A stretch of DNA of 64,000 nt from Mycolicibacterium sp. CBMA 234 (GTDB lineage: Bacteria; Actinomycetota; Actinomycetes; Mycobacteriales; Mycobacteriaceae): assembly GCF_009729415.1 (NCBI RefSeq), contig NZ_MPKW01000005.1, positions 186,001 to 250,000 of the forward strand. The letters are read 5' to 3'. The notes below the pieces were generated by a model that saw only the letters and a program-made list of their open reading frames with translations, was not told where the DNA came from and searched no databases. Positions 34,754-47,292 of this stretch are shown here, piece by piece (positions within the stretch are counted from its first letter, which is position 1; each line of letters starts with the position of its first letter). The position numbers and the translations under genes were made by a program.

Positions 34754-35412
34754 TCGCTCATCGTAGCGACGACCGGTTCAGCGGCCCGGTCGCCCACCAC
34801 ATGCGCCCATCCGCTGGCGGCGAGCCAGCGCCGCGGCGTGCATCGCAGCACCAGTTGCACCAGCGGCCCAATACCCAAGGCGTACACCACGGTTCCCACG
34901 CCGACGGTGCCGCCCAGCAACCAGCCCACCGCCACCACAGTGACCTCGATGCTGGTGCGGACCAGCCGCACCGACCATCCGGTTCGGGCAACCAGCCCGG
35001 TCATCAAGCCGTCGCGCGGACCGGGGCCCATCCCGGCACCGATGTACATCACCGTGCTCAGTGCATTGAGCACCACGGCGCCGACCATCATCGCTGTGCG
35101 CACCGGCACCGTCGTCGGCTGTGACAGCACCGCCAGGGCGGCGTCGACCGTGACGGAGAGGACGATGACGTTCGCCACCGTGCCGACCCCCGGCCGGTTG
35201 CGCAGCGGAATCCAGCCCAGCAGCACCACGACCCCCACCAGCGCCGTGGCGCCGCCGATGGTCAGCCCGGTGTGCTTGGCCAGACCCTGATGGAAGACGT
35301 CCCACGGGTCCAGGCCGAGGCCGGCGCGCACGAACAGCGCCATCGACAGCCCGTAGCCGGTCAGCCCGGCGAGCAGCAGCACCGAGCGGCCGACGACCGC
35401 CTTCGGCTTCAC
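34723..35412 (-). CDS. YczE/YyaS-family membrane protein
   Basis: 229 residues from GTG 35412 with AGGA 6 bases upstream; overlaps the small ORF stop (GTGA). About five hydrophobic helices: SVLLLAGLTGYGLSMALF, TALVGVVVLLGWIPL, VANVIVLSVTVDAALA, MMVGAVVLNALSTVMYIGA, VTVVAVGWLLGG. LGLDPWDVFHQGLA and GMGPGPRDGLMTGL are YczE signatures. YczE is commonly paired with MocR regulators; transport substrate unknown. Confidence 0.88.
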   Translation of the reverse strand: MKPKAVVGRSVLLLAGLTGYGLSMALFVRAGLGLDPWDVFHQGLAKHTGLTIGGATALVGVVVLLGWIPLRNRPGVGTVANVIVLSVTVDAALAVLSQPTTVPVRTAMMVGAVVLNALSTVMYIGAGMGPGPRDGLMTGLVARTGWSVRLVRTSIEVTVVAVGWLLGGTVGVGTVVYALGIGPLVQLVLRCTPRRWLAASGWAHVVGDRAAEPVVATMSECPAPSATTL

Positions 35413-35552
35413 GCGTGGTCCTGAAAACGAGCGCGGATGGCGTCCAGCTCGTGGCGCACGCGGCTGGCATCGACATCGCGGTCCCGGGCCCGGTTGTCGC
35501 GGCCTGACCGAAGGTGCTTGCCAGCCAGTTTGAATAGCCAGTTCGTTCGCAT
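35409..35552 (-). CDS. Small 47-residue basic protein upstream of yczE-like gene
   Basis: Starts ATG 35552 (MRTNWLFKLAGKHLRSGRDN) and ends RVRHELDAIRARFQDHA; its TGA overlaps the next GTG, which argues for real translational coupling. No family recognised. It is basic and amphipathic. Two of the CCAGT half-sites described for the MocR operator fall in its first codons. Could be a leader ORF that couples translation to YczE, or a genuine small membrane or DNA-associated protein. Confidence 0.55.
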   Translation of the reverse strand: MRTNWLFKLAGKHLRSGRDNRARDRDVDASRVRHELDAIRARFQDHA

Positions 35553-35609
35553 AGTCCCAGTTTCTCGGCCAACTGGCTTGCCTTTCAATATCCAGTTGAC
35601 CGATACTGG
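35524..35609. promoter_or_regulatory. MocR operator cluster (CCAGT / ACTGG half-sites)
   Basis: At least five CCAGT/ACTGG half-sites in 86 bases: GCCAGTT at 35524 and 35537 (same orientation, 13 bases apart), AACTGG at 35571, and the dyad CCAGT-N8-ACTGG at 35592-35609, which sits only 6 bases before the MocR-type start. Likely the shared regulatory region of the divergent pair. Confidence 0.6.
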
Positions 35610-35615
35610 CTTCAA

Positions 35616-37073
35616 ATGTCGATCGAGATGTCAGCCAGATCACTTGATGAAGTCCTTCTGGCACGCGAATTGGGTAACTGGCGCACCTCCAGCCTCAGTG
35701 GGCCCGCTTACCTCGGCCTGGCCGACGCCATCAAGCTGCTCATCGTCGACGGCCGACTCCCCGTCGGGGCTCGGTACCCGAGCGAACGCGCACTGGCCGA
35801 CGCGATCCGGGTGTCCCGTACCACCGTGACCGCGGCCTATGCCCAGTTGCGCGAGGACGGCTATCTCAACGCCCGTCGCGGCGCTCGCAGCACCACAGCG
35901 CTACCGCATGCAGCCTCGACCGCTGGGCCGACGCCCGCCGCCCGAGCCACGTCGGGCACCCTGAGCCTGGCCGATGCCGCCCCATCCGCGCCCCCAGCGG
36001 CGACCCTCGAGGCCTTCACCCGCGCCGCACAGCGGGTGGCGCCCTATCTGCACGACATCGGGATCGAGCTCACCGGCATCCCGGAGCTGCGTCATGCGAT
36101 CGCCGAAAGATATTGCGCCAGAGGACTTCCCACCGACCCTGACGAGATCATGGTGACCAGCGGGGCGCTGAACGCGATCAATCTGGTGTTGGCCACGTAT
36201 GCCCAGCCGGGCGACCGCGTCCTCGTCGAGCAGCCGACCTACCACGGCGCCATCTCCGCAATCACCGCGTCGGGCGCCCGCCCCGTACCGGTCAGCATGA
36301 CCGACGCCGGCTGGGAGCTGGACGCCGTGCAGGCCGCGATGCGGCAACTGGCCCCTACGCTGGCCTATCTGATCGTGGACAACCACAATCCGACCGGGCT
36401 GAGCCTGCCGGCCGCGGGCCGCGAACGGCTCGCGCGGATCATTGGCGAGACCCGGACCCGCACCATCGTCGACGAAACCGTTTGTGACGTCTGGCTCGAC
36501 GAGCCGCTGCCACCCCCGCTGGCGGCGTACTTGGACAGCCGGCGCGACCTGCTGATCACCGTCGGCTCGATGTCGAAGTCGTTCTGGGGGGGCCTGCGCG
36601 TCGGCTGGATTCGCGCCGAACGCTCCACCTTGGCCGCCATCGCCGCGGTCCGGCCGACGATCGACCTGGGTACCGCCATCGTCGAGCAACTGGCGTCGGC
36701 CGACCTGCTCCGCCAGGCCGACGAGGTCCTGCCCGCGCGCCGCGAGCTGCTGCGCACGCGTCGAGAACTGGCGAGTTCGCTTCTGCAGGAACAACTTCCG
36801 GAATGGACCGCCGGCCCGTGCCATGGTGGCCTGTCGATGTGGATGCGGCTGCCGGCACCCATGAGTTCAGCGCTGTCCGCCGCGGCGGCTCGCATGGGCC
36901 TCGTCATCCCGGCCGGTCCACGATTCGGGGTCGACGGCAGCCTGGAACGCTTCATCCGCGTGCCCTACACACAGCCCGAAGACCGCCTACGGGAATCGAT
37001 TACCGTGCTGGCGGGGGCCTGGCGCAGCGTCACGGGCGTCGGTACGCCCGACGCCCACGCCGTCGTCGTCTGA
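35616..37073 (+). CDS. MocR-type GntR/aminotransferase regulator (YczR-like)
   Basis: 485 residues. N-terminal GntR winged helix: GLADAIKLLIVDGRLPVGAR, YPSERALADAIRVSRTTV. C-terminal class I aminotransferase fold with the PLP lysine in VGSMSKSFWGGLRVGWI and N/Y ligands in VDNHNPTGLS. Such proteins sense PLP or an amino-acid-like effector. Divergent from the yczE-like gene, the arrangement known for YczR/YczE. It has half-sites upstream of its own start, so it is probably autoregulated. Confidence 0.93.
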   Translation: MSIEMSARSLDEVLLARELGNWRTSSLSGPAYLGLADAIKLLIVDGRLPVGARYPSERALADAIRVSRTTVTAAYAQLREDGYLNARRGARSTTALPHAASTAGPTPAARATSGTLSLADAAPSAPPAATLEAFTRAAQRVAPYLHDIGIELTGIPELRHAIAERYCARGLPTDPDEIMVTSGALNAINLVLATYAQPGDRVLVEQPTYHGAISAITASGARPVPVSMTDAGWELDAVQAAMRQLAPTLAYLIVDNHNPTGLSLPAAGRERLARIIGETRTRTIVDETVCDVWLDEPLPPPLAAYLDSRRDLLITVGSMSKSFWGGLRVGWIRAERSTLAAIAAVRPTIDLGTAIVEQLASADLLRQADEVLPARRELLRTRRELASSLLQEQLPEWTAGPCHGGLSMWMRLPAPMSSALSAAAARMGLVIPAGPRFGVDGSLERFIRVPYTQPEDRLRESITVLAGAWRSVTGVGTPDAHAVVV

Positions 37074-37094
37074 ATCGGTGGTCTGAACCGAAAC

Positions 37095-37409
37095 TTATTG
37101 CTGGCTCTGGATCAGGCCGATGCAGGTGCCGATGTGCTGGGGTGTACACGGAATACCGTTCACCGTCTGCAATCCGCCGACCGACTGGGTGATGTTCGCA
37201 CCACCGGCACCGCTGTTGGACGTCTGCGGCGGCACCGCCTGCGGGCCGCTGCGTCCCGCCGCGCCGCTGACGCACACGCCGTCGAAGTGACTGGGCACGG
37301 TGCCCCACGGGCAGGCGTACGCCGGCGCGGCAGCGGTCACCGAGACGACCGCCAACGGACCGGCAACCAGCGCGACAGCACTCACACCGACCAGAACTGC
37401 ACGCAACAT
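37095..37409 (-). CDS. Small secreted cysteine-containing protein
   Basis: 104 residues from ATG 37409. Sec signal LRAVLVGVSAVALVAGPLAV, ending near PAYAC. The mature part (about 70 residues) has four Cys (CPWG, GVC, IPCTPQ, GTC), probably two disulfides, and a Gly/Ser/Ala spacer. Convergent with the MocR gene and 120 bases from serB2. Family unknown; similar in design to the secreted protein at 44107. Confidence 0.75.
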   Translation of the reverse strand: MLRAVLVGVSAVALVAGPLAVVSVTAAAPAYACPWGTVPSHFDGVCVSGAAGRSGPQAVPPQTSNSGAGGANITQSVGGLQTVNGIPCTPQHIGTCIGLIQSQQ

Positions 37410-37529
37410 GTCACCGTCTCTCCACGCTTGCACTACAAAATCAACAACAGCAGTCACCACTGTAACGCGACTGCAGACGTGGCGGGGCCTGGCCACCGGA
37501 TTCACCGGAGGCAGTTCCCGTCTGAATCG

Positions 37530-38765
<1,236 letters not shown>

Positions 38766-38785
38766 TTAAGTCCCCTAACGCAGAA

Positions 38786-38810
38786 CCGCCCGCGCCTTAG
38801 GCGCGGGCGG
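38786..38810. terminator. Hairpin terminator behind ctaD
   Basis: CCGCCCGCGCC-TTA-GGCGCGGGCGG (11-bp stem, 3-base loop), 12 bases past the ctaD stop. The poor U-run suggests strong-stem termination typical of mycobacteria. Confidence 0.75.
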
Positions 38811-38822
38811 GTCGGCTGATTC

Positions 38823-40589
<1,767 letters not shown>

Positions 40590-40731
40590 TTATCCCCCAT
40601 CGAACCGCATTGCGGCGAGGGTCCTACAAACTGTCGTAATTGGCTGAACCGGCCCCCGTCCCCGGCGCGGCGCCTGCGGTCGCGACCGCGCCTCATCTGG
40701 GCCGGAAGGCGCGAGTGTTACCGTCGGCCAC

Positions 40732-41844
40732 GTGCAGTTTCCGACTCCCCGTACCCGACGGTCCAACGCGAGCGCAGCGGTGCTCACCGCCTTGGGAATC
40801 ACCGTCGCGACGGCGACTTTGTCGCTTACGGGCTGTTCGGGCCACACCAGCGACCCTCCGGCAGCGAACTCGGCGCCGATCACCAGCACCACGCGCATCG
40901 CTACCGCCGGTGTGTTGGGCAACCAGCGCCGGCCCGACGATTCGTGCGCACCCGACGCGGCGGCGCTCGATGACGGCCCGCCGACCCGCCAAGTGCACCA
41001 CGCGGCCGGCGCCACGGACGTCAAGGCCGACCCACAGCGCATCGTCGCACTGTCCGGCTCGGCACTGGACGCGCTGTGCGCCCTCGGCCTGCAATCCCGC
41101 GTCGTCGCCGCAGCGACCCCGACGGACGCGGCGGGACAAACGTCATACCTGGGCACCGTGATCCACAACGTCGCGGCGGTCGGCACCCGCAGCACGCCTG
41201 ACCTGAACGCCATCAAGGCCGCCAATCCCGACCTGATCCTCGGCTCCGAGGCGTCGGCGACGTCGGACACCTATGGCGCGTTGTCGGCGATCGCTCCGAC
41301 GGTGCTTACCGGAGCTTCCGGCGCGGCCTGGGAGGACGACCTGCGCACCGTGGGCGCGGCGACCGGCCGCGGCGGCGCGGCGGGCGCACTGGTCGACGGT
41401 TTCAATGCCGACGCCGCCAAGGCCGGCGCTCAGAGCGACGCTCCGCATTTCCAGGTGTCCGTTGTGCAGCTGACTGAGAAGACGATGCGGGTGTGGGGTG
41501 CGAACAACTTCCCGGGCAGCGTCCTCACCAAGGTCGGCGCGGATCGTCCTGCGCCGCAACGGTTTACCGACAAGCCGTACCACGAGATCGATATCTCGAA
41601 GCTCAACTCCAACACGGATCTCTCGTCGGCCGACGGCGACATCGTCTACCTGTCGTTCGATTCGCCGGCCGCCAAGGACCACGCCGCGACGCTCCTGGAC
41701 GGGCCAGCGTGGAAGAAGCTGGCGGCGACGAAGGACAACCGGGTATTCGTGGTGAACAACGAGGTGTGGCAGACCGGTCAGGGCATGGTGGCCGCCCGCG
41801 GCATGCTCGACGACCTGCACTGGCTCAACGCGCCCATCAACTAG
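40732..41844 (+). CDS. fecB: FecB-like iron/heme-siderophore-binding lipoprotein
   Basis: 370 residues from GTG 40732. Lipobox LTGC (Cys35). Periplasmic-binding protein fold: PQRIVALSGSALDALCALGL, AVGTRSTPDLNAIKAANPDLIL, YLSFDSPAAK. Binds iron-siderophore or heme near the envelope. Counterpart of Rv3044. No transporter genes are adjacent. Divergent from ctaD. Confidence 0.92.
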   Translation: MQFPTPRTRRSNASAAVLTALGITVATATLSLTGCSGHTSDPPAANSAPITSTTRIATAGVLGNQRRPDDSCAPDAAALDDGPPTRQVHHAAGATDVKADPQRIVALSGSALDALCALGLQSRVVAAATPTDAAGQTSYLGTVIHNVAAVGTRSTPDLNAIKAANPDLILGSEASATSDTYGALSAIAPTVLTGASGAAWEDDLRTVGAATGRGGAAGALVDGFNADAAKAGAQSDAPHFQVSVVQLTEKTMRVWGANNFPGSVLTKVGADRPAPQRFTDKPYHEIDISKLNSNTDLSSADGDIVYLSFDSPAAKDHAATLLDGPAWKKLAATKDNRVFVVNNEVWQTGQGMVAARGMLDDLHWLNAPIN

Positions 41845-42131
41845 TGTTTGCACACGTGTTCCACGTGCTGAATATCACCTACACCCAGCCCCTCGACGTC
41901 GTCGACCAGTCCCGGCCGGCGCATCTCGAATGGCTCGGCGACCTCGTCGAGAAGCGTCGAATCCTGCTGGCCGGCCGGCTTGAATCGCAGGGCGGCGCCG
42001 TGCTGATCGCCTCGGACATGTCCGCCGAAGAAGCCGATGCCCTCACCGCCAGCGACCCGTACGTGCACGCCGGCGTCGCCTCCTATGAGCGGGTGAGCTT
42101 CAACGGCGGTTTCCGCGCGGCCGGGTTGTAG
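41844..42131 (+). CDS. YciI-family small protein
   Basis: About 95 residues from GTG 41844, whose G overlaps the fecB stop (TAGTG). The pattern HLEWLGDLVEKRRILLAGRL and ASDPYVHAGVASY matches the YciI ferredoxin-like fold with its conserved His/Asp. The same frame stays open over part of fecB, so the start is set by overlap logic. Probably a small enzyme or chaperone-like partner; function unknown. Confidence 0.75.
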   Translation: MFAHVFHVLNITYTQPLDVVDQSRPAHLEWLGDLVEKRRILLAGRLESQGGAVLIASDMSAEEADALTASDPYVHAGVASYERVSFNGGFRAAGL

Positions 42132-42290
42132 CAGGCAGAATTCACAGCCAAATGCGGGATTAGTTCAGCCGCGACGGCAGTTGTGTGTGGTCAGGGCCCG
42201 CTGCGTGCCCTCATTTCGTTACCTTCGCTAATCTTTGTGTTAGGTAGCCGCCGCTAGGCATGCCGAGAATGAAGAGGACTGATTAAAGCC

Positions 42291-43340
42291 ATGACCACCA
42301 CCGTTTCCGCCTACGCCGCGACCTCGGCGACCAGCCCGCTGGCCAAGACCACCATCGAGCGACGTGACGTCGGCCCGCACGACGTCGCCTTCGACATCAA
42401 GTTTGCCGGCATCTGTCACTCGGACATCCACACCGTCAAGTCCGAATGGGGCCCGGCCAACTACCCGGTGGTACCCGGCCACGAGATCGCCGGTGTCGTC
42501 ACCGAGGTTGGCTCAGAGGTCACCAAGTACAAGGTCGGCGACCACGTCGGCGTCGGCTGCTTCGTCGACTCCTGCCGTGAGTGCGAGAACTGCCAGGCCG
42601 GCCTGCAGCAGTACTGCACCGGCAAGGGCGGCAACATCGGCACGTACAACAACGTCGGCCGCGACGGCACGCCGACCTACGGCGGCTACAGCACCGCCAT
42701 CGTCGTCGACGAGAACTACGTCCTGCGCATCCCGGACAGCATTCCGCTGGACAAGGCCGCTCCACTGCTGTGCGCCGGCATCACCCTGTACTCGCCGCTG
42801 CGGCACTGGAACGCCGGGCCGGGCAAGAAGGTTGCCGTCGTCGGCCTCGGCGGGTTGGGCCACGTGGGTGTGAAGCTCGCGGTCGCGATGGGCGCTGAGG
42901 TAACGGTGCTCAGCCAGTCACTCAAGAAGATGGAAGACGGCCTGCGCCTCGGTGCGCAGCACTACTACGCCACCAACGACCCGACCACCTTCCGCACGCT
43001 GGCCGGCAGCTTCGACCTGATCATCAACACCGTGTCGGCGAACCTGAACATGGGCCTCTACCTGAACCTGCTCAAGAACGACGGCACGCTGGTCGAGCTG
43101 GGCGCACCGGAGAAGCCGCTGGAGGTGCCGGTGTTCCCACTGGTCAGCATGCGCCGCACCCTCGCCGGTTCATTGATCGGCGGCATCCCGGAGACCCAGG
43201 AAATGCTGGACTTCTGCGCCGAGCACAACGTCACGCCGGAGATCGAGGTCATCGACGCGTCGTACGTCAACGAGGCCTACGAGCGCGTAATCGCCAGCGA
43301 CGTGCGGTACCGCTTCGTCATCGACACCGCAACCATTTAG
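42291..43340 (+). CDS. adhC: NADP-dependent zinc alcohol dehydrogenase AdhC
   Basis: 349 residues. Cinnamyl-alcohol-dehydrogenase-type: catalytic zinc AGICHSDIH and PGHEIAG, structural zinc [15 protein letters not shown], nucleotide site [10 protein letters not shown] with a basic or neutral NADP-type context (SQSLKKM). Counterpart of Rv3045. The leader has a GAAGAGGA stretch about 13 bases before the ATG. Confidence 0.95.
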   Translation: MTTTVSAYAATSATSPLAKTTIERRDVGPHDVAFDIKFAGICHSDIHTVKSEWGPANYPVVPGHEIAGVVTEVGSEVTKYKVGDHVGVGCFVDSCRECENCQAGLQQYCTGKGGNIGTYNNVGRDGTPTYGGYSTAIVVDENYVLRIPDSIPLDKAAPLLCAGITLYSPLRHWNAGPGKKVAVVGLGGLGHVGVKLAVAMGAEVTVLSQSLKKMEDGLRLGAQHYYATNDPTTFRTLAGSFDLIINTVSANLNMGLYLNLLKNDGTLVELGAPEKPLEVPVFPLVSMRRTLAGSLIGGIPETQEMLDFCAEHNVTPEIEVIDASYVNEAYERVIASDVRYRFVIDTATI

Positions 43341-43352
43341 TTCGGACGCCCG

Positions 43353-43547
43353 GTGGCCGACGATCCGGTAGACATCCTGCAGCGCTGGGAGCTTGCGGGC
43401 GGTGTCTGGCGGATCATCGGCCGCCGCGCGGAAGAATTGACCGTCGGGCTGTTCCAGTGCGACGGCGGTGAGCGGGTCGACGTGATCCGCTCCGCCGACG
43501 CCGCATTGCTGGCCTTCGTCGGCGACCGGGAATCCAACGCGGACTGA
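43353..43547 (+). CDS. Small conserved hypothetical protein
   Basis: 64 residues from GTG 43353, 12 bases after adhC. MADDPVDILQRWELAGG, VWRIIGRR, ELTVGLFQCDGGERVD, ALLAFVGDR. The pattern looks like a small actinobacterial family seen alone or near metabolic genes. No signal or membrane segment. Function unknown. Confidence 0.72.
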   Translation: MADDPVDILQRWELAGGVWRIIGRRAEELTVGLFQCDGGERVDVIRSADAALLAFVGDRESNAD

Positions 43548-43603
43548 TTGTCGCGTCAACCAAAAAGTTGACGGCATTTGTTGTGGCGCACTAGAAATTG
43601 ACC

Positions 43604-44083
43604 ATGACGTCCACTCGCGGTCGCCGCGCTCTGCTACCCCAATTGGCTCTCGCCGGCGTGGTCATGGCACTGCTGCCGATGGGCGGTCCGGTCGTCGCTC
43701 ATGCCGATCCGGAACCGCCCCCTGTGTCTCCTGGTGTCACGGGCGTGCTCAATGACTGGCAGAAATCCGTATGTGCGCCAGACAGTTTCAGCCAGGACGA
43801 TCCCGCCATCGCCGCACGCGACTGGCCGGGCGCGGTCCGGGCCGGCACCTGCGCCAGTGCCGTGAATCCCGGCCTCACCAACGGGCTGTGGATCACCCAG
43901 TGGACCGCCAACAGCGACATGACCTCGGCGCTGCAGCGCAATTTCATGGCCTTGTTCGCCTCCGCGGTGAGCGATCAGACGGCCATCATCACCTTCGCGG
44001 TCGCCTCACCGGAGGCACGCAAATCCCTTGAGCCACTGACGAAGTTCGGGTTTGTCATCCAGCCGGTGCCGACACTGAACTGA
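43604..44083 (+). CDS. Secreted protein of unknown function (Rv3046c-type position)
   Basis: 159 residues from ATG 43604. Sec signal LALAGVVMALLPMGG, cleavage near AHADP. Mature domain with DWQKSVCAPDSF and AGTCASAVN (likely disulfide) and ITQWTANSDM. Extracytoplasmic; no family recognised. Confidence 0.8.
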   Translation: MTSTRGRRALLPQLALAGVVMALLPMGGPVVAHADPEPPPVSPGVTGVLNDWQKSVCAPDSFSQDDPAIAARDWPGAVRAGTCASAVNPGLTNGLWITQWTANSDMTSALQRNFMALFASAVSDQTAIITFAVASPEARKSLEPLTKFGFVIQPVPTLN

Positions 44084-44106
44084 CGGCCAAGCGGCTGCTC
44101 CCGACG

Positions 44107-44340
44107 TCAGTGTGTGTGGCTACCAGGGCTGGTGTGGCCACCCGTGGTCGAACCGGACCCACCCGCGGTGCTGGCGTGACTGCTGTTCGACGGCGACTGG
44201 CATTGGCCGTCGATGACGACCTGCCCCGGCTCACACGCGATGGTGTTGTCGGCCGCGGCCGTGGGAATTCCGATGGTCAGCGCTGCCCCGCTTAGAAGGC
44301 CAGCGACGAAAAGACGTGAGATCGATGTCGAAAGCGCCAT
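44107..44340 (-). CDS. Small secreted Gly/Ser/His-rich protein
   Basis: 77 residues from ATG 44340. Sec signal SRLFVAGLLSGAALTIGIP, cleavage near TAAAD. Mature peptide: IACEPGQVVIDGQCQ (two Cys), then a Ser/Gly/His tail (HASTAGGSGSTTGGHTSPG). Similar design to the product at 37095. Function unknown. Confidence 0.7.
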   Translation of the reverse strand: MALSTSISRLFVAGLLSGAALTIGIPTAAADNTIACEPGQVVIDGQCQSPSNSSHASTAGGSGSTTGGHTSPGSHTH

Positions 44341-44540
44341 AGTCGGCCCGCCTGTTCTCGACGTGTAAAACACGATATTAACGCCGACGTACAACGCGTC
44401 TAAGCGGATCGACCACCTCACTGCCAACTGCAAGCAGTTGCGGAGCTGGGTCTTAGAAATCCTGACTAGCCAACCTGCCGTCGTGGCGCAGGAAGTTCGT
44501 CCGTTCAGCTGCTATCAACCAACGGGCAATAGGAGGAGTC

Positions 44541-44574
44541 GTTCAGACCCCGAACTCACGCCCGGGGTCTGAAC
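44541..44574. terminator. Hairpin terminator behind nrdF2
   Basis: GTTCAGACCCC / GGGGTCTGAAC stem (11 bp; 44541-44551 with 44564-44574), 8 bases after the nrdF2 stop (44582). Confidence 0.75.
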
Positions 44575-44581
44575 CGTGCTT

Positions 44582-45568
<987 letters not shown>

Positions 45569-45679
45569 TCAGCCGCGGAGACGTGTTTGCCTTGCCCGTG
45601 CCACGACACTACCCCTGGTGTCTCGCCTTGCCGAACACCGCAAGAAATAGTGTTTTCGTGTCGCGCCAGTGAGGCCGAC

Positions 45680-47203
45680 TCAGCGAATGAATTCATACTC
45701 CGCCGACTCGAATTTGCGGGTCTCGAGCCAGTATTGCCAGGTCATGCCACTCCACAGGGTCCGGTTGACGCCATGCTCGTCCATGTACCAGCTGTGGCAA
45801 CCTCCGGTGCTCCACACGGTGCCAGCCAGATTCTGTTGCAATTCGGCGTTGTAGTCGTCCTGCGCGCGCCGACTCGGCATCAGAGCGGCTGCGCGAGCCT
45901 TGTCGGCGGCGGCGATAGCCTGCGCGGCGTAGCGGATCTGCGACTCGATCATGAACACCACCGAGTTGTGGCCCAGCGCGGTGTTCGGGCCCAGCAGGAA
46001 GAACAGGTTCGGCATACCCGCGACGGTGATGCCGCGGTGTGCCGCCATGCCCTCGCGATTCCACCGGTCCACCAGGTCCTCTCCACCGAGGCCCTTCATG
46101 TCGACGTAGGTGTATGAGTCAGTGACGTGAAAACCGGTGCACCACACCACCACATCGACCGGATGCTCGACGCCGTCTCGAGTGACGATGGCGTCGGCCG
46201 TCATTCGCTCGATGCCCTCAGTGAAGACCTGTGTCTTGGGGTTGGCAATGCCGCCATAGTAGGTGTCGGAGTTGAGGATTCGCTTGCAGCCCGCCACGTA
46301 GTTGGGGGTGAGTTTGCGCCGCAGTTCGGGGTCTTTGACACTGCGGTTGAGATTCCATTTGCCCAGCAGCTCACCGATTTTGAGCAGCCGCGGCTGCTTG
46401 GTCATGGCGAAGCCGACGCCTTCGTGAATCCAGTAGATGGCTGCCCGCATCAGCGCCCGGGCACCCGGCACGCGGCGGAACACGTCCTTCATCCACACCG
46501 GAAAAGCGTTGTTGGGCCGTGGCATAACCCAGGCCGGCGTGCGCTGATACAGGTGCAGCTCGGCGGCCTGATCGACGATCGCGGGCACGATCTGGATGGC
46601 GCTGGCCCCAGTCCCGATCACCGCGACCCGCTTACCAGCGATGTCGACGCTGTGATCCCACTGCGCGGAATGGAAAGTGGCACCGGCAAATTCGTCCATC
46701 CCGTCGATCTCGGGGACAGCCGGGATGTGCAAGCCGCCGGCCCCAGAGATCAGAAATTGCGCGATGTACTCCTGACCGGTGCGGTCATAGATGTGCCAGC
46801 GCCGCTCGTCTTCGTCCCAGTGCGCGCGGTCGACGTGGGTGTTGAACCGGATGTTGCGCCGCAGCCCGTACTTGTCGGTGACGCCCTTGAGGTAGTCGAA
46901 GATTTCCGGCTGGAACGACCACATGTGCGTCCAGTCCGCCTTCGGCTCGAAGGAGAACGAGTACATGTGCGACGGGATGTCGCACGCACAGCCCGGGTAG
47001 GTGTTGTCGCGCCAGGTGCCGCCGATTTCGCCGGCCTTTTCCAGGATCAGGAAGTCGCGATCCTTGAACCCCTGCTTCCGCAACGCAATGCCCATACCCA
47101 GGCCGGAGAAGCCGGAGCCGATGATCACCGCCCGCGTCACGATGGGCTCGGTGCGACTGTCACGGTCGGCTGCTGACGCTTCGGTTGACTGCTCGACCGT
47201 CAT
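45680..47203 (-). CDS. Flavin-containing monooxygenase (BVMO type, Rv3049c-like)
   Basis: 507 residues. FAD motif GSGFSGLGMGIAL, NADPH motif GTGASAIQ and BVMO fingerprint FAGATFHSAQW. Ketone or sulfide substrates are likely; the counterpart Rv3049c is uncharacterised in detail. Only 53 bases separate the upstream TetR stop region. Independent of the 10.9-12.8 kb BVMO, which is longer. Confidence 0.93.
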   Translation of the reverse strand: MTVEQSTEASAADRDSRTEPIVTRAVIIGSGFSGLGMGIALRKQGFKDRDFLILEKAGEIGGTWRDNTYPGCACDIPSHMYSFSFEPKADWTHMWSFQPEIFDYLKGVTDKYGLRRNIRFNTHVDRAHWDEDERRWHIYDRTGQEYIAQFLISGAGGLHIPAVPEIDGMDEFAGATFHSAQWDHSVDIAGKRVAVIGTGASAIQIVPAIVDQAAELHLYQRTPAWVMPRPNNAFPVWMKDVFRRVPGARALMRAAIYWIHEGVGFAMTKQPRLLKIGELLGKWNLNRSVKDPELRRKLTPNYVAGCKRILNSDTYYGGIANPKTQVFTEGIERMTADAIVTRDGVEHPVDVVVWCTGFHVTDSYTYVDMKGLGGEDLVDRWNREGMAAHRGITVAGMPNLFFLLGPNTALGHNSVVFMIESQIRYAAQAIAAADKARAAALMPSRRAQDDYNAELQQNLAGTVWSTGGCHSWYMDEHGVNRTLWSGMTWQYWLETRKFESAEYEFIR

Positions 47204-47292
47204 GAACCTGCTCTTTCCTGGGAACGGCGGTACCGGATAATTCCCAGTCTCCGGTCAGGCCGCCCAGGTGTCAACGCACCAGATCAGGCAGT

